A stretch of 23,938 bases of DNA, taken from a virus. The DNA lies in the IMG/VR virus record IMGVR_UViG_3300020156_000076, positions 1-23,938 of that record; one strand, written 5' to 3'. Positions 12,665-21,644 of this stretch are shown here, one piece after another (position 1 is the stretch's first letter; every line of letters begins with the position of its first letter). The position numbers and the translations under genes were made by a program. The notes under the pieces are model-generated. The model saw only the letters and a program-made list of their open reading frames with translations, ran no database searches and had not been told where the DNA came from.

Positions 12665-14179
12665 CTATCTCAACGGTAGCGTATCGCTTTCCCATGCAAT
12701 TTCATGCAAGGTATACGGTCCGCTGCCGACGACTTTGTACCGTAGCTGTTTCGCATTGGCTACCTTGGTTGATGCTACGTAAATCGGCTTACGAATGATG
12801 TCACTTGACGCGGTGATGCTTCCGACTTCCTCCCACGGTTCGTCCTCAGATTTGTTCAGATAGACGGTTAACGAGCTGCCAGTCGGCAAATCTACGGTCA
12901 GCCACATACGAGGCCATCGGATAACTTGAGACATCGACGGTGCTGTGAACCATTTCGAGATGAGTTCGGATGCTATAGACGTTCCGTTATCGCTTGTACC
13001 GCCCATTTTGAGCACTCTGCCGAGCGCATCGCCGATGTAGAAGTCATTCCCCAACCGGACAAAATGAAGCGCCTGAATGTCCTCCCAGACGTTCCAAGCG
13101 CGTACCGTTTTGTCGTATTCGATAATCGTGTCCGGTGCTGTCGAACTGCTGATCGGGATTGCAAAATACAGATTCTTGCCATCGGATCCGACCGCAGATT
13201 GATTCCTAGCCGCGGCGTTCGAATTGTCGGCGTAATACTGGACCACTTCCGAATACGATTTATCCGGCGATACTCCACCGCCATAACTGTAAAATCCTTT
13301 CGAATTGAAAAGGTGCATCGTTCCATCAATGGTCACGGATGATTTGTTGTTTACGATCCCGAGTGTTTGCGACACGGATTGATCGTTGAAATCGGATGGT
13401 ACACCTCCGAGCAGTTTCCGAATAGAGTTGGGGAAACTAATGGTCAGTTTAGCCAATTCCCCGAATAACCCGTTAATGGTCTCGCCAGAAGGAGATTCGA
13501 TTTCCTTTCCGAAGGCTAACGAGTCGTTGAGGGTTCCCGGCGTCCAATCCTCGGCATTATCTAGGGCACTTGCACGGATTTCCTTGTCCCCGTTCATGCT
13601 CACCCATAGCCGATTTTGAAACGTGGTGATATACTTCGCGTTAGCCGGCGCGTTCAACACGTTTTGGACTGTTGACCCATCATAGCGTTGAACCGCATCG
13701 ACTCCATTCGCCATGATGAGGTTAATGCCCGTGTATGCGCCTTGGAAATTTGTGAAATACGCTTCAGCCGTCGTTGATAGTCCGCTTTTAATTGTTGTCC
13801 ATGCGCTTCCGTCCCATTTGCGCCAGGTACCATCATTGAACACAGCATGCAGCTCCGTATCCTTCCAAACGCCAAGCCCGAGCACCTTGGTTCCTACGGT
13901 TGCACCAATCTGTGCATACCCCGGCCTCACGGTCAAAGCCGGGTATTTGCTACTGGTCAGATTCTTCATATCCGCGGCAAATATGTCGCCAATAGAAAAA
14001 GCGTCAAGCTTGTTGACGCCTCGGAATTCTTTGATCGTATATGGTGGTTGACTATCATTCGTCATCCCCCAATTTGTTCGCGTTACTTCCGGGCTTTTCC
14101 GTTTGGCCGGCTCTTTTTCCTCCGATGGGACCCATGGTATACGTTTGGGTGGTATGATCTTTCGTACCATTTCAATCAC
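12665..14179 (-). CDS. Tail nozzle/hub protein (P22 gp10-like), 504 aa
   Basis: After a basic Pro-rich N-terminus, the protein is a long series of beta blades (LGLGVWKDTELHAVFNDGTWRKWDG, KYITTFQNRLWVSMN, GTMHLFNSKGFYSY, NLYFAIPI, GNDFYIGDALGRVL) consistent with a propeller. An AEDWTPG-type motif is shared by many podoviral 'stabilisation/nozzle' proteins. It should form the tail tube below the adaptor. The frame starts with GTG 14179 overlapping the previous stop (GTGATTGA); ATG 14170 with GGGTGAT upstream is an equally good start. It ends at a G9 tract preceding the fibre gene. Confidence 0.68.
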   Translation of the reverse strand: MIEMVRKIIPPKRIPWVPSEEKEPAKRKSPEVTRTNWGMTNDSQPPYTIKEFRGVNKLDAFSIGDIFAADMKNLTSSKYPALTVRPGYAQIGATVGTKVLGLGVWKDTELHAVFNDGTWRKWDGSAWTTIKSGLSTTAEAYFTNFQGAYTGINLIMANGVDAVQRYDGSTVQNVLNAPANAKYITTFQNRLWVSMNGDKEIRASALDNAEDWTPGTLNDSLAFGKEIESPSGETINGLFGELAKLTISFPNSIRKLLGGVPSDFNDQSVSQTLGIVNNKSSVTIDGTMHLFNSKGFYSYGGGVSPDKSYSEVVQYYADNSNAAARNQSAVGSDGKNLYFAIPISSSTAPDTIIEYDKTVRAWNVWEDIQALHFVRLGNDFYIGDALGRVLKMGGTSDNGTSIASELISKWFTAPSMSQVIRWPRMWLTVDLPTGSSLTVYLNKSEDEPWEEVGSITASSDIIRKPIYVASTKVANAKQLRYKVVGSGPYTLHEIAWESDTLPLR

Positions 14180-14735
14180 CCAACTTCGAATAGTTTTGGG
14201 CGGCTGCGGTCAATGCTGCCCTGTATTCATTACCGTAGTTGTTAGACTTGCCGGTGTCGTTGTTGGCATTGGCGATCTTTTCGCAAAGCCCTAGGACATA
14301 GATCCAGTGGTACTCTGCCGGCGCATCCGGATTCGCGGTTAGAATGCTGGAGACATAAGTAGACGTTGCTATACGGTAGTACCTGACGATTGCCCGAAGA
14401 CCCGAGGCATACGGAGCCGGTGTGAATGTTATATTGTGGTCGGATTCGTTGAAGGTGAAATAATTTTGCGCCGGCTTCACATCTTCGTAATTCAGAGATA
14501 GATAATTAATCAGACCAACGCGCGCCTTATCAATACTGTTATCTCTCACATCGTCGGGCAAAACGTAGCTTGCTTGAGATGCCACAGTCGTAAATACCGA
14601 CGATTGCGGAATCTTCACGATCTCGAAAAATTCTTGGTTCACCTTGTTGAGCCATGGTATTTTATCGGCTGCTTGATAAGCGTTGGGTACTAACAGATCC
14701 GCCTCATCTATGATTTGTTGCAGCGTAAGAGCCAT
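14172..14735 (-). CDS. Second head-tail adaptor/connector-like protein, 187 aa
   Basis: A mostly helical protein with the same layout as the 193-aa adaptor upstream: TLQQII at the start, LNKVNQEFFEIVKIP around 28-42, a beta segment with Y-x-LP-D, a short strand with IVRYYRI, and a C-terminal helix pair ending in NEYRAAL. This is the pattern of podoviral gp4-type adaptors, which extend the portal. AGGAG precedes the ATG. It lies directly before the nozzle gene with an 8-base overlap, so it is probably the lower adaptor. Confidence 0.6.
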   Translation of the reverse strand: MALTLQQIIDEADLLVPNAYQAADKIPWLNKVNQEFFEIVKIPQSSVFTTVASQASYVLPDDVRDNSIDKARVGLINYLSLNYEDVKPAQNYFTFNESDHNITFTPAPYASGLRAIVRYYRIATSTYVSSILTANPDAPAEYHWIYVLGLCEKIANANNDTGKSNNYGNEYRAALTAAAQNYSKLGD

Positions 14736-14753
14736 TGTATTCTCCTTTCATGG

Positions 14754-17129
14754 TTATTGGGCAACTGCACTGAGTTTGGCGCCCAACAAATTGATACTTC
14801 CGGCGTTGCTGTGTATGGTTTTCAAAGTGATTTCGTCTCCGACATCGCAGTACATGCATATTGAGCAATTTAGGTCATTCCACGTATCCAGTACAATTTT
14901 ATCGGTTACACGCACACCATCAACATAGAGATTTAGCATCGCGTTCCCACCCGACACATTGTCGTATCTGGCCGTTGCTGTGACGACATACATCCCGGCT
15001 TTTTGAATCACAATGCGGTTCGGATTTCCGGAGTCAAACATGTTGTAATTATCGAAGACCTCCGAAAAACTGAGTTGTGTCTCTACTCCCGTTGCTACTG
15101 ATAGAGTCGAGGAATAGGCCACTTCAACCGCTGGAATGGTGGGCAAAGGTACGTCCATCCCGTTCATCAGACCGAACAGTGACGGTAGATACGTTACGGC
15201 ATGACCCAAGCCTGTAGGGTGGTGGATTCCATCGCCGCTTGACGTTGTATCTGTATATGGCAGTTCCCCGATTAAATCCGCCTGCGAGTACATGGGTCTG
15301 TCGAACAGAGAATCCTCAAACGATATAGACAGGTTTTCTAGAATCGGACATGCACCGGATGAACCGAGATAAACTTGCCCATCATGCATAATGTGATAAG
15401 TTTTGAATACCTGTATAACTGTTCCATTTATAGAGAGTGTGTGTTTGTTTCCAACGGATTCGATGGTCAAGTTGTATTTGGTTCCGGTGTTGATTATCCC
15501 CGCCGAAACATCAGAAAGAGTGACATTACCCGCCGCTGTCATACTCCACAGTTTTATGCTCGAATCGCTTGCTCCGTTTGTGGTGGATGGCGAAATCGTC
15601 CATAACAGATATCCAAGATCCGTGTCTTTACGATATCCCACCCAAAGAACGCCATCGGCGCCGTTAACTTGCGGTGTGAAATCAAGTTCAATGGTGCCCT
15701 CGTAATAATTCCGCGCACGTGTGATAAACTTGTTCGTACTGTTCGGAGTGAGGATATTCGAAGCCAGAGAGAAATTAGCCTTATCGCCTGTCCAGTCGGA
15801 AGAACTATAGCCCTCCCAGTTGAATTCGGCATCCGACTTCCTCAAAACATCGTCCGTTCCGTCTCTGAGGAGCAGATAAAGCCGGTTTGCGTCAGCCAGG
15901 GCGAAATTGTTGCTTTTTGCGTATTGTCTTGTGGTTCTGGCCACGGCCTGCGTAACCTCTTGACTTTGGTCAAATCCGGGCAATTCCTGCTGCACCGCTG
16001 CGATATCGGTTGTCGGCAGGATGGTGGACACCAAGCAAACCGAAGGTACTTTTGTCCATGTGTTCACGAATGTTTTCATTGTATCTAAGTTAGTGGCAAA
16101 GTAATTATCCAGCCCATAAGCGAATGCTTTAGACCCATTGGAGTCATTCATCCCAAAGGCGACGATAACCAAATCAGGTGCATAATCTTGCACATATGTC
16201 CGCCATACCTTATTCGGATCAGTCACCCATGGCCGTGGTCGATCCGAATAGTTCGCGTAGGTTGGATTAACTGCATCAGCCAACGTTCTGCCGGATAGTG
16301 AGTAATTTTGGTATTCGATGGTTACGTTTGGATACTTATCTCTTAAAGCACGAATAAACCGCTCGGCATAGGCGTCCCGAGTGTCGGTTTGGTCGTCTCC
16401 TTCGGTGATGGAGTCACCCCAGAATGCTATCTTAATGCTTCCCTTCGACAGTGCTGTTCTCGCCACGGTCAAGGCATCCGCCGAGGTATCCGCGCCACTT
16501 TCAGTTACTGCATTATTGTACAATGCTGACGTTCGTCGCATCGCTTTGTCTTGGATTTCAGTCTGCAACGCAATAATGTTATCCGCGTTACCTTTCACGG
16601 TTTCCGTTGTTCGGCCTGCGCCGGCCAAATCTGCAAGATCATTCTGAAGCTCAGTTATCTCCGGGTACATATACCCCGACTTAAGACGAAATCCGCCAAC
16701 ATCACCGCGCCGGTCTGTGATGGCGCTGACGTTTTTATTTACGTCCGTCGTGACCTCGGCGATCGGCAAATACGATCCACTCGGATGTGACGTTTCAAAA
16801 CTGTACTCGCCGCCGGTTTTATAGTCTAAATAATATGTTGCACTCGCAACGGTCGTGGTAAAGCTTATCGCTTCATGACGGGTGACATCATTGTCCAGCG
16901 CAGCTACAAGTTCCGTTGCGTTGATTCTATTGTTATACGTCACATCTTTGGTAACCACTCCGCCAGATACAACGTAATCTTCAAGAAAATAGCCGACATC
17001 GACGAGTTTTTTAAGCTTATTATAGTCGTCGTAGACCGTTTGTGTTTGTTGTGCAATGTTTTCGGATGCACTCACCATGTTCACCCCGATCAGAGTAAAA
17101 ATACATAAAATGACGAACAGTTTTTTCAT
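14754..17129 (-). CDS. Signal-peptide-bearing SGNH/GDSL hydrolase with inserted lectin-like domain and C1q-like tail, 791 aa
   Basis: N-terminus MKKLFVILCIFTLIGVNMVS is a signal peptide (cut near SA-SE). A linker with a heptad stretch (155-195) precedes an SGNH hydrolase domain. It shows GDS at 238-240 (catalytic Ser240), Gly280 in SLSGRT, GMND (326-329, Asn328) and, after a long insert, DGIHH with Asp633 and His636. Residues about 435-605 between these blocks form a beta-rich LamG/concanavalin-like insert. Residues 665-791 form a C1q/TNF-like jelly roll. Deacetylation of a surface glycan is the likely reaction. GAAGGGGCG precedes the ATG, which overlaps the previous stop by four bases. A signal peptide is odd for a virion protein; a cell-surface conversion factor is the alternative. 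Confidence 0.75.
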   Translation of the reverse strand: MKKLFVILCIFTLIGVNMVSASENIAQQTQTVYDDYNKLKKLVDVGYFLEDYVVSGGVVTKDVTYNNRINATELVAALDNDVTRHEAISFTTTVASATYYLDYKTGGEYSFETSHPSGSYLPIAEVTTDVNKNVSAITDRRGDVGGFRLKSGYMYPEITELQNDLADLAGAGRTTETVKGNADNIIALQTEIQDKAMRRTSALYNNAVTESGADTSADALTVARTALSKGSIKIAFWGDSITEGDDQTDTRDAYAERFIRALRDKYPNVTIEYQNYSLSGRTLADAVNPTYANYSDRPRPWVTDPNKVWRTYVQDYAPDLVIVAFGMNDSNGSKAFAYGLDNYFATNLDTMKTFVNTWTKVPSVCLVSTILPTTDIAAVQQELPGFDQSQEVTQAVARTTRQYAKSNNFALADANRLYLLLRDGTDDVLRKSDAEFNWEGYSSSDWTGDKANFSLASNILTPNSTNKFITRARNYYEGTIELDFTPQVNGADGVLWVGYRKDTDLGYLLWTISPSTTNGASDSSIKLWSMTAAGNVTLSDVSAGIINTGTKYNLTIESVGNKHTLSINGTVIQVFKTYHIMHDGQVYLGSSGACPILENLSISFEDSLFDRPMYSQADLIGELPYTDTTSSGDGIHHPTGLGHAVTYLPSLFGLMNGMDVPLPTIPAVEVAYSSTLSVATGVETQLSFSEVFDNYNMFDSGNPNRIVIQKAGMYVVTATARYDNVSGGNAMLNLYVDGVRVTDKIVLDTWNDLNCSICMYCDVGDEITLKTIHSNAGSINLLGAKLSAVAQ

Positions 17130-17707
17130 TTCGCGCCCCTTCCCACATCGTACACATCTAGTATTCGATGCGGTCTTGCTTGCTTGGAACGGTAGTATTG
17201 TCGTTCCAGTTCACTGATTTGCGAAGTGAAATATCTGACTTGCCCATCTTTCCCTTCAATTTCTGCCAAGTCCCGGCACACGTAATTGACCAACAGCATA
17301 TGCCATGCTTTATCCATTTCTGGGGTATCTGTTGGCCCGCTCAAAGTCGCAGGTTCCTTGTAATGGATAACCTTTAGGCCCTCCGTTACGTCTTCATCAG
17401 GCGTAGGGTAGATGATTACTGCCGATCCATCCATCACGTAATAATAGCGGTCCTGGGCGGTATACTTGATATTTTGGTTTGGGTAGTCCGCGCCGTCTGC
17501 TACAACCGAAACGATTCCATCGGCCGAAAAGTCAATCGGATAAGCCGGCTCCCCGGCAAGAAGGTCAAACGTCGCAACAGTAGGCAGCTTGAACATCGTG
17601 CGGAACAATCGCTGCTGTATATCGTTAATCATCGTAATGACGTAAGATTCACCGTAACTATGTGGATATTTCATAGAGATCATGTTTATAATCTCCCCAA
17701 GGGTCAC
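17126..17707 (-). CDS. Head-tail adaptor/connector-like protein, 193 aa
   Basis: Starts MTLGEIINMISMKYPHSYG, followed by a helix (VITMINDIQQRLFRTMFKLP) and a beta core (AYPIDFSADGIVSVV), then a strand (LKVIHYKEPATL) and C-terminal helices (AWHMLLVNYVCRDLAEIEG). This is the usual arrangement of podoviral/siphoviral adaptors that bind below the portal. The start is GTG 17707, seven bases after AAGGAGGTG. A strong terminator lies immediately upstream. It overlaps the SGNH gene by ATGA. Confidence 0.68.
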   Translation of the reverse strand: MTLGEIINMISMKYPHSYGESYVITMINDIQQRLFRTMFKLPTVATFDLLAGEPAYPIDFSADGIVSVVADGADYPNQNIKYTAQDRYYYVMDGSAVIIYPTPDEDVTEGLKVIHYKEPATLSGPTDTPEMDKAWHMLLVNYVCRDLAEIEGKDGQVRYFTSQISELERQYYRSKQARPHRILDVYDVGRGAK

Positions 17708-17726
17708 TGCCTAGCACCTCCTTATA

Positions 17727-17761
17727 CAAAAAAAGTAGGCGAAGCCTAAGCCCCGCCTACT
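17727..17761 (-). terminator. Strong intrinsic terminator between head and tail genes
   Basis: AGTAGGCG (17734-17741) and CGCCTACT (17754-17761) pair over 8 bp; on the minus strand seven T follow at once. Only about 20 bases separate it from the adaptor start codon, so no promoter fits after it. It probably lowers tail-gene expression relative to capsid, or is overcome by antitermination. Confidence 0.85.
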
Positions 17762-17773
17762 ATGGTTGGTAGA

Positions 17774-17911
17774 CTATTCGTCCTTTGCGGTTGTCTTGCC
17801 TTCGATCTGCACGAGTCCTTGTTTTTCAAAGGCCGCCGCTTGAATCTCGTCACGAGCGATCAACACTTTTCCGTTCTTTGCCTTAAACTTGATTTCTTTT
17901 TTCTCTGCCAT
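17774..17911 (-). CDS. Small head-associated protein, 45 aa
   Basis: ATG 17911 follows AAGGAGGGG at ideal spacing; the open frame extends back into the capsid gene but the capsid frame is the real one there. The product (MAEKKEIKFKAKNGKVLIAR...) is highly charged with a short beta hairpin. It directly follows the major capsid gene by 14 bases and precedes a strong terminator, so it is produced with the capsid. Similar small genes after phage coat genes are often head-completion, decoration or chaperone-like proteins; the role here is unknown. Confidence 0.7.
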   Translation of the reverse strand: MAEKKEIKFKAKNGKVLIARDEIQAAAFEKQGLVQIEGKTTAKDE

Positions 17912-17925
17912 AGTTTGACCCCTCC

Positions 17926-18756
17926 TTATGCCGTTACGTGAACATACAATGCGTCCACCTTGTTGCTGAGAACGAACGCGTCGTAGATCGTCCGGCCCTC
18001 TACCAACCAACCGTTGATACCCGGAGGGTTGTCGTGCGTCTTATAGTCCTCGAGTTTTTTCGGGGATACCGTAGCAATCGGATGACAGAGCATGAACGCC
18101 GTGTTTGCCGGGAGGTAGACGGAAGGGACTTTGATGATTCGAACGTTGTCTACCCTACCTACATCACCGCTATTCGCCATTTTTTGTCCCGTCTCGCTCT
18201 GTTTTACGAAGTTGTTGTCGAGTTTGAGGAAGTTGTAGTAAGCCGGCGTAACGAACGCGAGACGTCCACCCTGCGGAACCTTGTCTTCGTCCAGGGATTC
18301 CGTGCCCTCAAGAAACGAGCTGTAAGCGTTGGTTGCCGTGATCGGCACCGCCCCAGAGGTTTTGCCGTTTGCTACTGCGGCAGCGGACATAGCCGCAAGT
18401 CGGTACGTGTCGATTTCCGGCACGATTACCTCGTCCACCTGACGAGCAAGAGCTTTACCGGCCTCCATGACCATCTGCGTCTCCATATGGTTGCCGCGGT
18501 CGATCGTGAATGTGAATGCACGGTCACGCGTGAGGGTCATCGTTTGAACGGTGTTCTGCAGCTCCGTCGCCGTGCCGTAACGGGCCAAACCGGTCCTCGT
18601 GTAGTTGCCCATCGCTACTGTCGGGATAGAATACACGTGAACCGCGTTGACGCCAGTCCAATCGTATTCGTTGTTTACCGCGACTTCCGTGAGGGATTTG
18701 AGCTTAAACCGCTCGTCTACCTTCGAGCTATATTTCGATGCCAAGTTCACTGCCAT
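17926..18756 (-). CDS. Major capsid (coat) protein, 276 aa
   Basis: Begins MAVNLASKYSSKVDERFKLK, a common start of phage coat proteins of this kind. It has a typical segment LARQVDEVIVPEIDTYRLAAM (about 103-123), a middle GGRLAFVTPAYYNFLKLD, and ends with a beta region (IYDAFVLSNKVDALYVHV) as in HK97-fold coats. The adjacent scaffold gene and small downstream gene support the call. AGGAGG lies seven bases before the ATG. It should assemble the icosahedral shell around the scaffold. Confidence 0.85.
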   Translation of the reverse strand: MAVNLASKYSSKVDERFKLKSLTEVAVNNEYDWTGVNAVHVYSIPTVAMGNYTRTGLARYGTATELQNTVQTMTLTRDRAFTFTIDRGNHMETQMVMEAGKALARQVDEVIVPEIDTYRLAAMSAAAVANGKTSGAVPITATNAYSSFLEGTESLDEDKVPQGGRLAFVTPAYYNFLKLDNNFVKQSETGQKMANSGDVGRVDNVRIIKVPSVYLPANTAFMLCHPIATVSPKKLEDYKTHDNPPGINGWLVEGRTIYDAFVLSNKVDALYVHVTA

Positions 18757-18768
18757 TTGTTATTCCTC

Positions 18769-19578
18769 CTAGTAATGGATTGAATCGAAACCTTTCAAGA
18801 ACGGGTCTTCCGACTCTGCGGCCTTAGAACCGCCAGCCGTTACGCTGCCTACTGGCGCTTTCCGTGTATTGGCTTGATTCTGTTTGGCGATCTTGAGTTG
18901 ATTGCGTAGTTCCTTGCTATGGTGCTTCATATAGGCGCTAAGGGGCGTTTGCCCCTTTCCGATTGCTTCCTCTACCTCTGCGGGAAGTGAGTCCTTTTTC
19001 GGATCGAAAGCACGCTCGTTAACTTCCTCGAAGTAGGCAAAGAATTCATTCCACGTTGTTTGTACCTTTGATTCTTCTTCCTTCGCCGCCTTTTCACGCT
19101 GGCGCTCTTCCCGGTCCCGTCGACTCTCCAGCAGTTCCTGAATCACTTCGGGCGGTAGATCGCGGTCCTTATACTGTTCAATCAGTTTTTGTTCGGCTAA
19201 TGCTTGCTTGTATTCGGATTCGGTTTGAATAGGCTTGCCGTTCCAGGTCATGCCCATTTCTGCAATGACCGAATCCTTGGCTTGCTGGGCTGCTTCTGCT
19301 CTCGCTCGTTCGATGGCTCGTTCGTAGTTCATGCCCTTCTGAGCGAGTTGTGCAGCCTCATCAAGATCGATTTCCCGTTCCTCATGGTTGAACTTGATCT
19401 TGACCTTTTGCGGCTGCGTAACGGGTTCTTGTGGCTCTGTCGGCTCGTCTGCCGGTTTGGTATCCTCTGCAGATGGCTCTTCGAATCCTTCGAACTCCGG
19501 CTCTTGCGTATCTACCGTTGGTTCCTCGGCTGGTGTGGCCTCTTGGAAATCGTCTGGCAGAATCATTTCGTCTTCCAT
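18769..19578 (-). CDS. Capsid scaffolding protein, 269 aa
   Basis: An acidic, Pro/Glu-rich N-terminus (1-55) is followed by a long charged helical centre (about 70-190, including ERAIERARAEAAQQAKDSV and ESRRDREERQREKAAKEEE) and a Lys-rich C-terminal end near 240-269. This is the composition and gene place of podoviral scaffold proteins, whose basic C-terminus contacts the coat. GAGGAGG precedes the ATG. There is no protease motif, so it is probably recycled or released rather than self-cleaving. Confidence 0.82.
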   Translation of the reverse strand: MEDEMILPDDFQEATPAEEPTVDTQEPEFEGFEEPSAEDTKPADEPTEPQEPVTQPQKVKIKFNHEEREIDLDEAAQLAQKGMNYERAIERARAEAAQQAKDSVIAEMGMTWNGKPIQTESEYKQALAEQKLIEQYKDRDLPPEVIQELLESRRDREERQREKAAKEEESKVQTTWNEFFAYFEEVNERAFDPKKDSLPAEVEEAIGKGQTPLSAYMKHHSKELRNQLKIAKQNQANTRKAPVGSVTAGGSKAAESEDPFLKGFDSIHY

Positions 19579-19648
19579 GTAAACCTCCTCGCGGTATGGT
19601 AGCCGCGGCCTAGTTTATTGCCATGCGACAGGGCAAAATTAAAGAGCG

Positions 19649-21433
19649 CTATGCCGATCGCGGCTGCGCTCCGTTTTTCAACATCATTTCCATTTCGATC
19701 TGTGTTTTAGCATCTGCCAGTGATTTGTCTTTCGTGGCTTGCGCTTGGGCCTGCATCATCCGTTGTTGGACTTGCGAGATAAGCTCATCCTTTTGCGGGA
19801 TGTACTCGTCTGGCACGCGCTCAAGGTACTGCACGATGTCGATATGACCTTGCGCAAGCATGTTGTCCAACGTCTGATTCGCGGCGATCTGTGACCAGTA
19901 GGACGATTCTCCGACGTCGGCTTTTACGTCCAGCCACATATTTTTGAAGACGCTGAAATCAAACATTTCCGTAACCTTCTGTGTCACCTTCTCAGTGACG
20001 ACATTCCCCATTGGATCAATAGCGGCCTGCCCAAACTGGTCCATTTTGGGAGTCTCTACCTCTTTTTCTCGAACAATCGGACGCATACCATAGTACGTAC
20101 CCATCATATCGAACAGGATATGCCCAATGTCCTCGACCCACTCGTACAGGTTCGCCTTCGGGTTCTCCAAGGGAATTGCAGATGACTTTTGAACCGCGAT
20201 AATAGCAGACGTGTTCTTAGGGTCGATCTCGCCGAGTGCCGCATCAGATGCACCGAGCATTTCTTTCGTGTACTGCATGACCATCTCGATGACCTGGACT
20301 ATTTGAGTGGACATCTGGCTAGGCTCCAGGTACGAAGCGATGTTTTTGAGATTCGTTTCGAACCCAACTCCAGTTACCGGAATTGCATCACCAACGGCAT
20401 TGTCCCAAATTGCAATCGCATCGGCGTTATACACAGCCTTTGGGAACGCCGTCATCATTAAGTGATACATGACCATCGCAAACATGCGGTTGATGAAGAT
20501 TTGGTTCGGCAGTATGCCGGTCGCCAACGCCCTGCCGTGGTATTGGTTCTTTTGCTTTTCCCAATTGCCCCACGCGATCGGGTATCGGCTCAGCCCAGTA
20601 TCGATGTCCTTGTAGATGTATGCCCCTCTCACGCTCTTGGATGCTGTGATCGTTGTCTTCGTCTCGGTAATCGGCAACCTTGTCAAAGGGTCGATCCCTT
20701 CAACCTGCTCCGTTTTCTTGCGGTAAATGATGATGTACAGGGCTTTCCCGGCCTCGATATCGGAAGCTTCGACCTCGATTTGAGCGGCTTCTCCAGCCTG
20801 ATAAAAGTATTCCTTATCTGGTTGGATACCCTCGATATCTTCCTCAGCTTCGTGGTATCTCTTGGCCTCAGCGCGTAAGTTCTCGATTGTATCGCGTCCG
20901 GATAATCCGATATATGGCTGCGGATCGGTCATGGAGTTGTTGGCATTGCCGAAGAATACGTTCGTGCCATCTACTAGCTCCATACAAATCTCGCCTTGGA
21001 CACCCGGAGCGTAATTGTACGGTCGTTTTGTCGTGTCGAAATAGAAATGCGCGCAATAATCACCGGTTGTCGCTCCATCAAACAGCGCGTCACGCGTCTT
21101 AAACTCCATCTTGAACTTATCGAACAGCATCGCCGTTTGCTGATTAGCCACATCTGCCGCGTCAATCTCTTGAGTCGGAGTGTTGTCCGCAAGCATCAAC
21201 GGTGAATACTGTATCTTCGCCATGCCCGTTGTGAGCGAGGCGACAAAGAACGTAATCACACGCTTGATGATGTTGAACACCGGCTTCGGCATTTCGCTGT
21301 CGGGAAGGTTTCGCCACTGGTTACCCGCGAAGAAGTCCAGGTTCGCATTAACCGTGTCGTAATAGTTCGGTTCGATCCGGTTGTTGTACTGCTTCCCAGC
21401 CTCGTACAAGTCCCAATCTTTCGTGTTCTGCAA
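19649..21433 (-). CDS. Portal protein, 594 aa
   Basis: Forms the dodecameric DNA channel at the capsid vertex. Sequence blocks typical of podoviral portals are visible: NANLDFFAGNQWRNLP (about 29-44), FNIIKRVITFFVASLTT (53-69) and a middle with AWGNWEKQKNQYHGRALA. The IDPKNTSAIIAVQKSSAIP block follows, then a C-terminal helical region rich in Gln/Ala/Lys (about 545-585). The length is between siphoviral and P22 portals. The start is TTG, placed directly after the TAA of the 68-aa gene, with AAGGTGA five bases upstream. Confidence 0.88.
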   Translation of the reverse strand: MQNTKDWDLYEAGKQYNNRIEPNYYDTVNANLDFFAGNQWRNLPDSEMPKPVFNIIKRVITFFVASLTTGMAKIQYSPLMLADNTPTQEIDAADVANQQTAMLFDKFKMEFKTRDALFDGATTGDYCAHFYFDTTKRPYNYAPGVQGEICMELVDGTNVFFGNANNSMTDPQPYIGLSGRDTIENLRAEAKRYHEAEEDIEGIQPDKEYFYQAGEAAQIEVEASDIEAGKALYIIIYRKKTEQVEGIDPLTRLPITETKTTITASKSVRGAYIYKDIDTGLSRYPIAWGNWEKQKNQYHGRALATGILPNQIFINRMFAMVMYHLMMTAFPKAVYNADAIAIWDNAVGDAIPVTGVGFETNLKNIASYLEPSQMSTQIVQVIEMVMQYTKEMLGASDAALGEIDPKNTSAIIAVQKSSAIPLENPKANLYEWVEDIGHILFDMMGTYYGMRPIVREKEVETPKMDQFGQAAIDPMGNVVTEKVTQKVTEMFDFSVFKNMWLDVKADVGESSYWSQIAANQTLDNMLAQGHIDIVQYLERVPDEYIPQKDELISQVQQRMMQAQAQATKDKSLADAKTQIEMEMMLKNGAQPRSA

Positions 21434-21640
21434 TTATGTCACCTTCTTTCCGCTGACCGCCTTTGTTACGTCATAGCTCATAAGCTGCTCGAAGCCCTGA
21501 CGTAGCTGTTTGGCCCGATGTGCCTCTTGCTCGTCTATTTCCCTTGGTACGGTCTTACGTGACCGCTGACCGGCTTTATAAGCCCCGTACAGGCAAACAA
21601 AAAAGGCCACTGTTGCCAGCGCCCCGATTAGAAATTCCAT
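21434..21640 (-). CDS. Small membrane protein between terminase and portal, 68 aa
   Basis: One N-terminal membrane helix (residues 3-23, FLIGALATVAFFVCLYGAYK) is followed by a basic/acidic helical tail. AAGGTGGTGAG precedes the ATG. It is packed four bases after terL and zero bases before the portal start (TAATTG), so it is clearly part of the late operon. The family is unknown. A membrane anchor in this slot could aid membrane-associated assembly or be an accessory lysis or exclusion function. Confidence 0.7.
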   Translation of the reverse strand: MEFLIGALATVAFFVCLYGAYKAGQRSRKTVPREIDEQEAHRAKQLRQGFEQLMSYDVTKAVSGKKVT

Positions 21641-21644
21641 ATGC

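Noticed and set aside
17938-18783. 281-codon + strand frame opposite the coat gene
   Set aside because: Arg/Val/His-rich shadow; the coat protein on the minus strand is well supported.
20189-20878. Two + strand frames opposite the portal gene
   Set aside because: Composition and lack of ribosome sites mark them as shadows of the portal.
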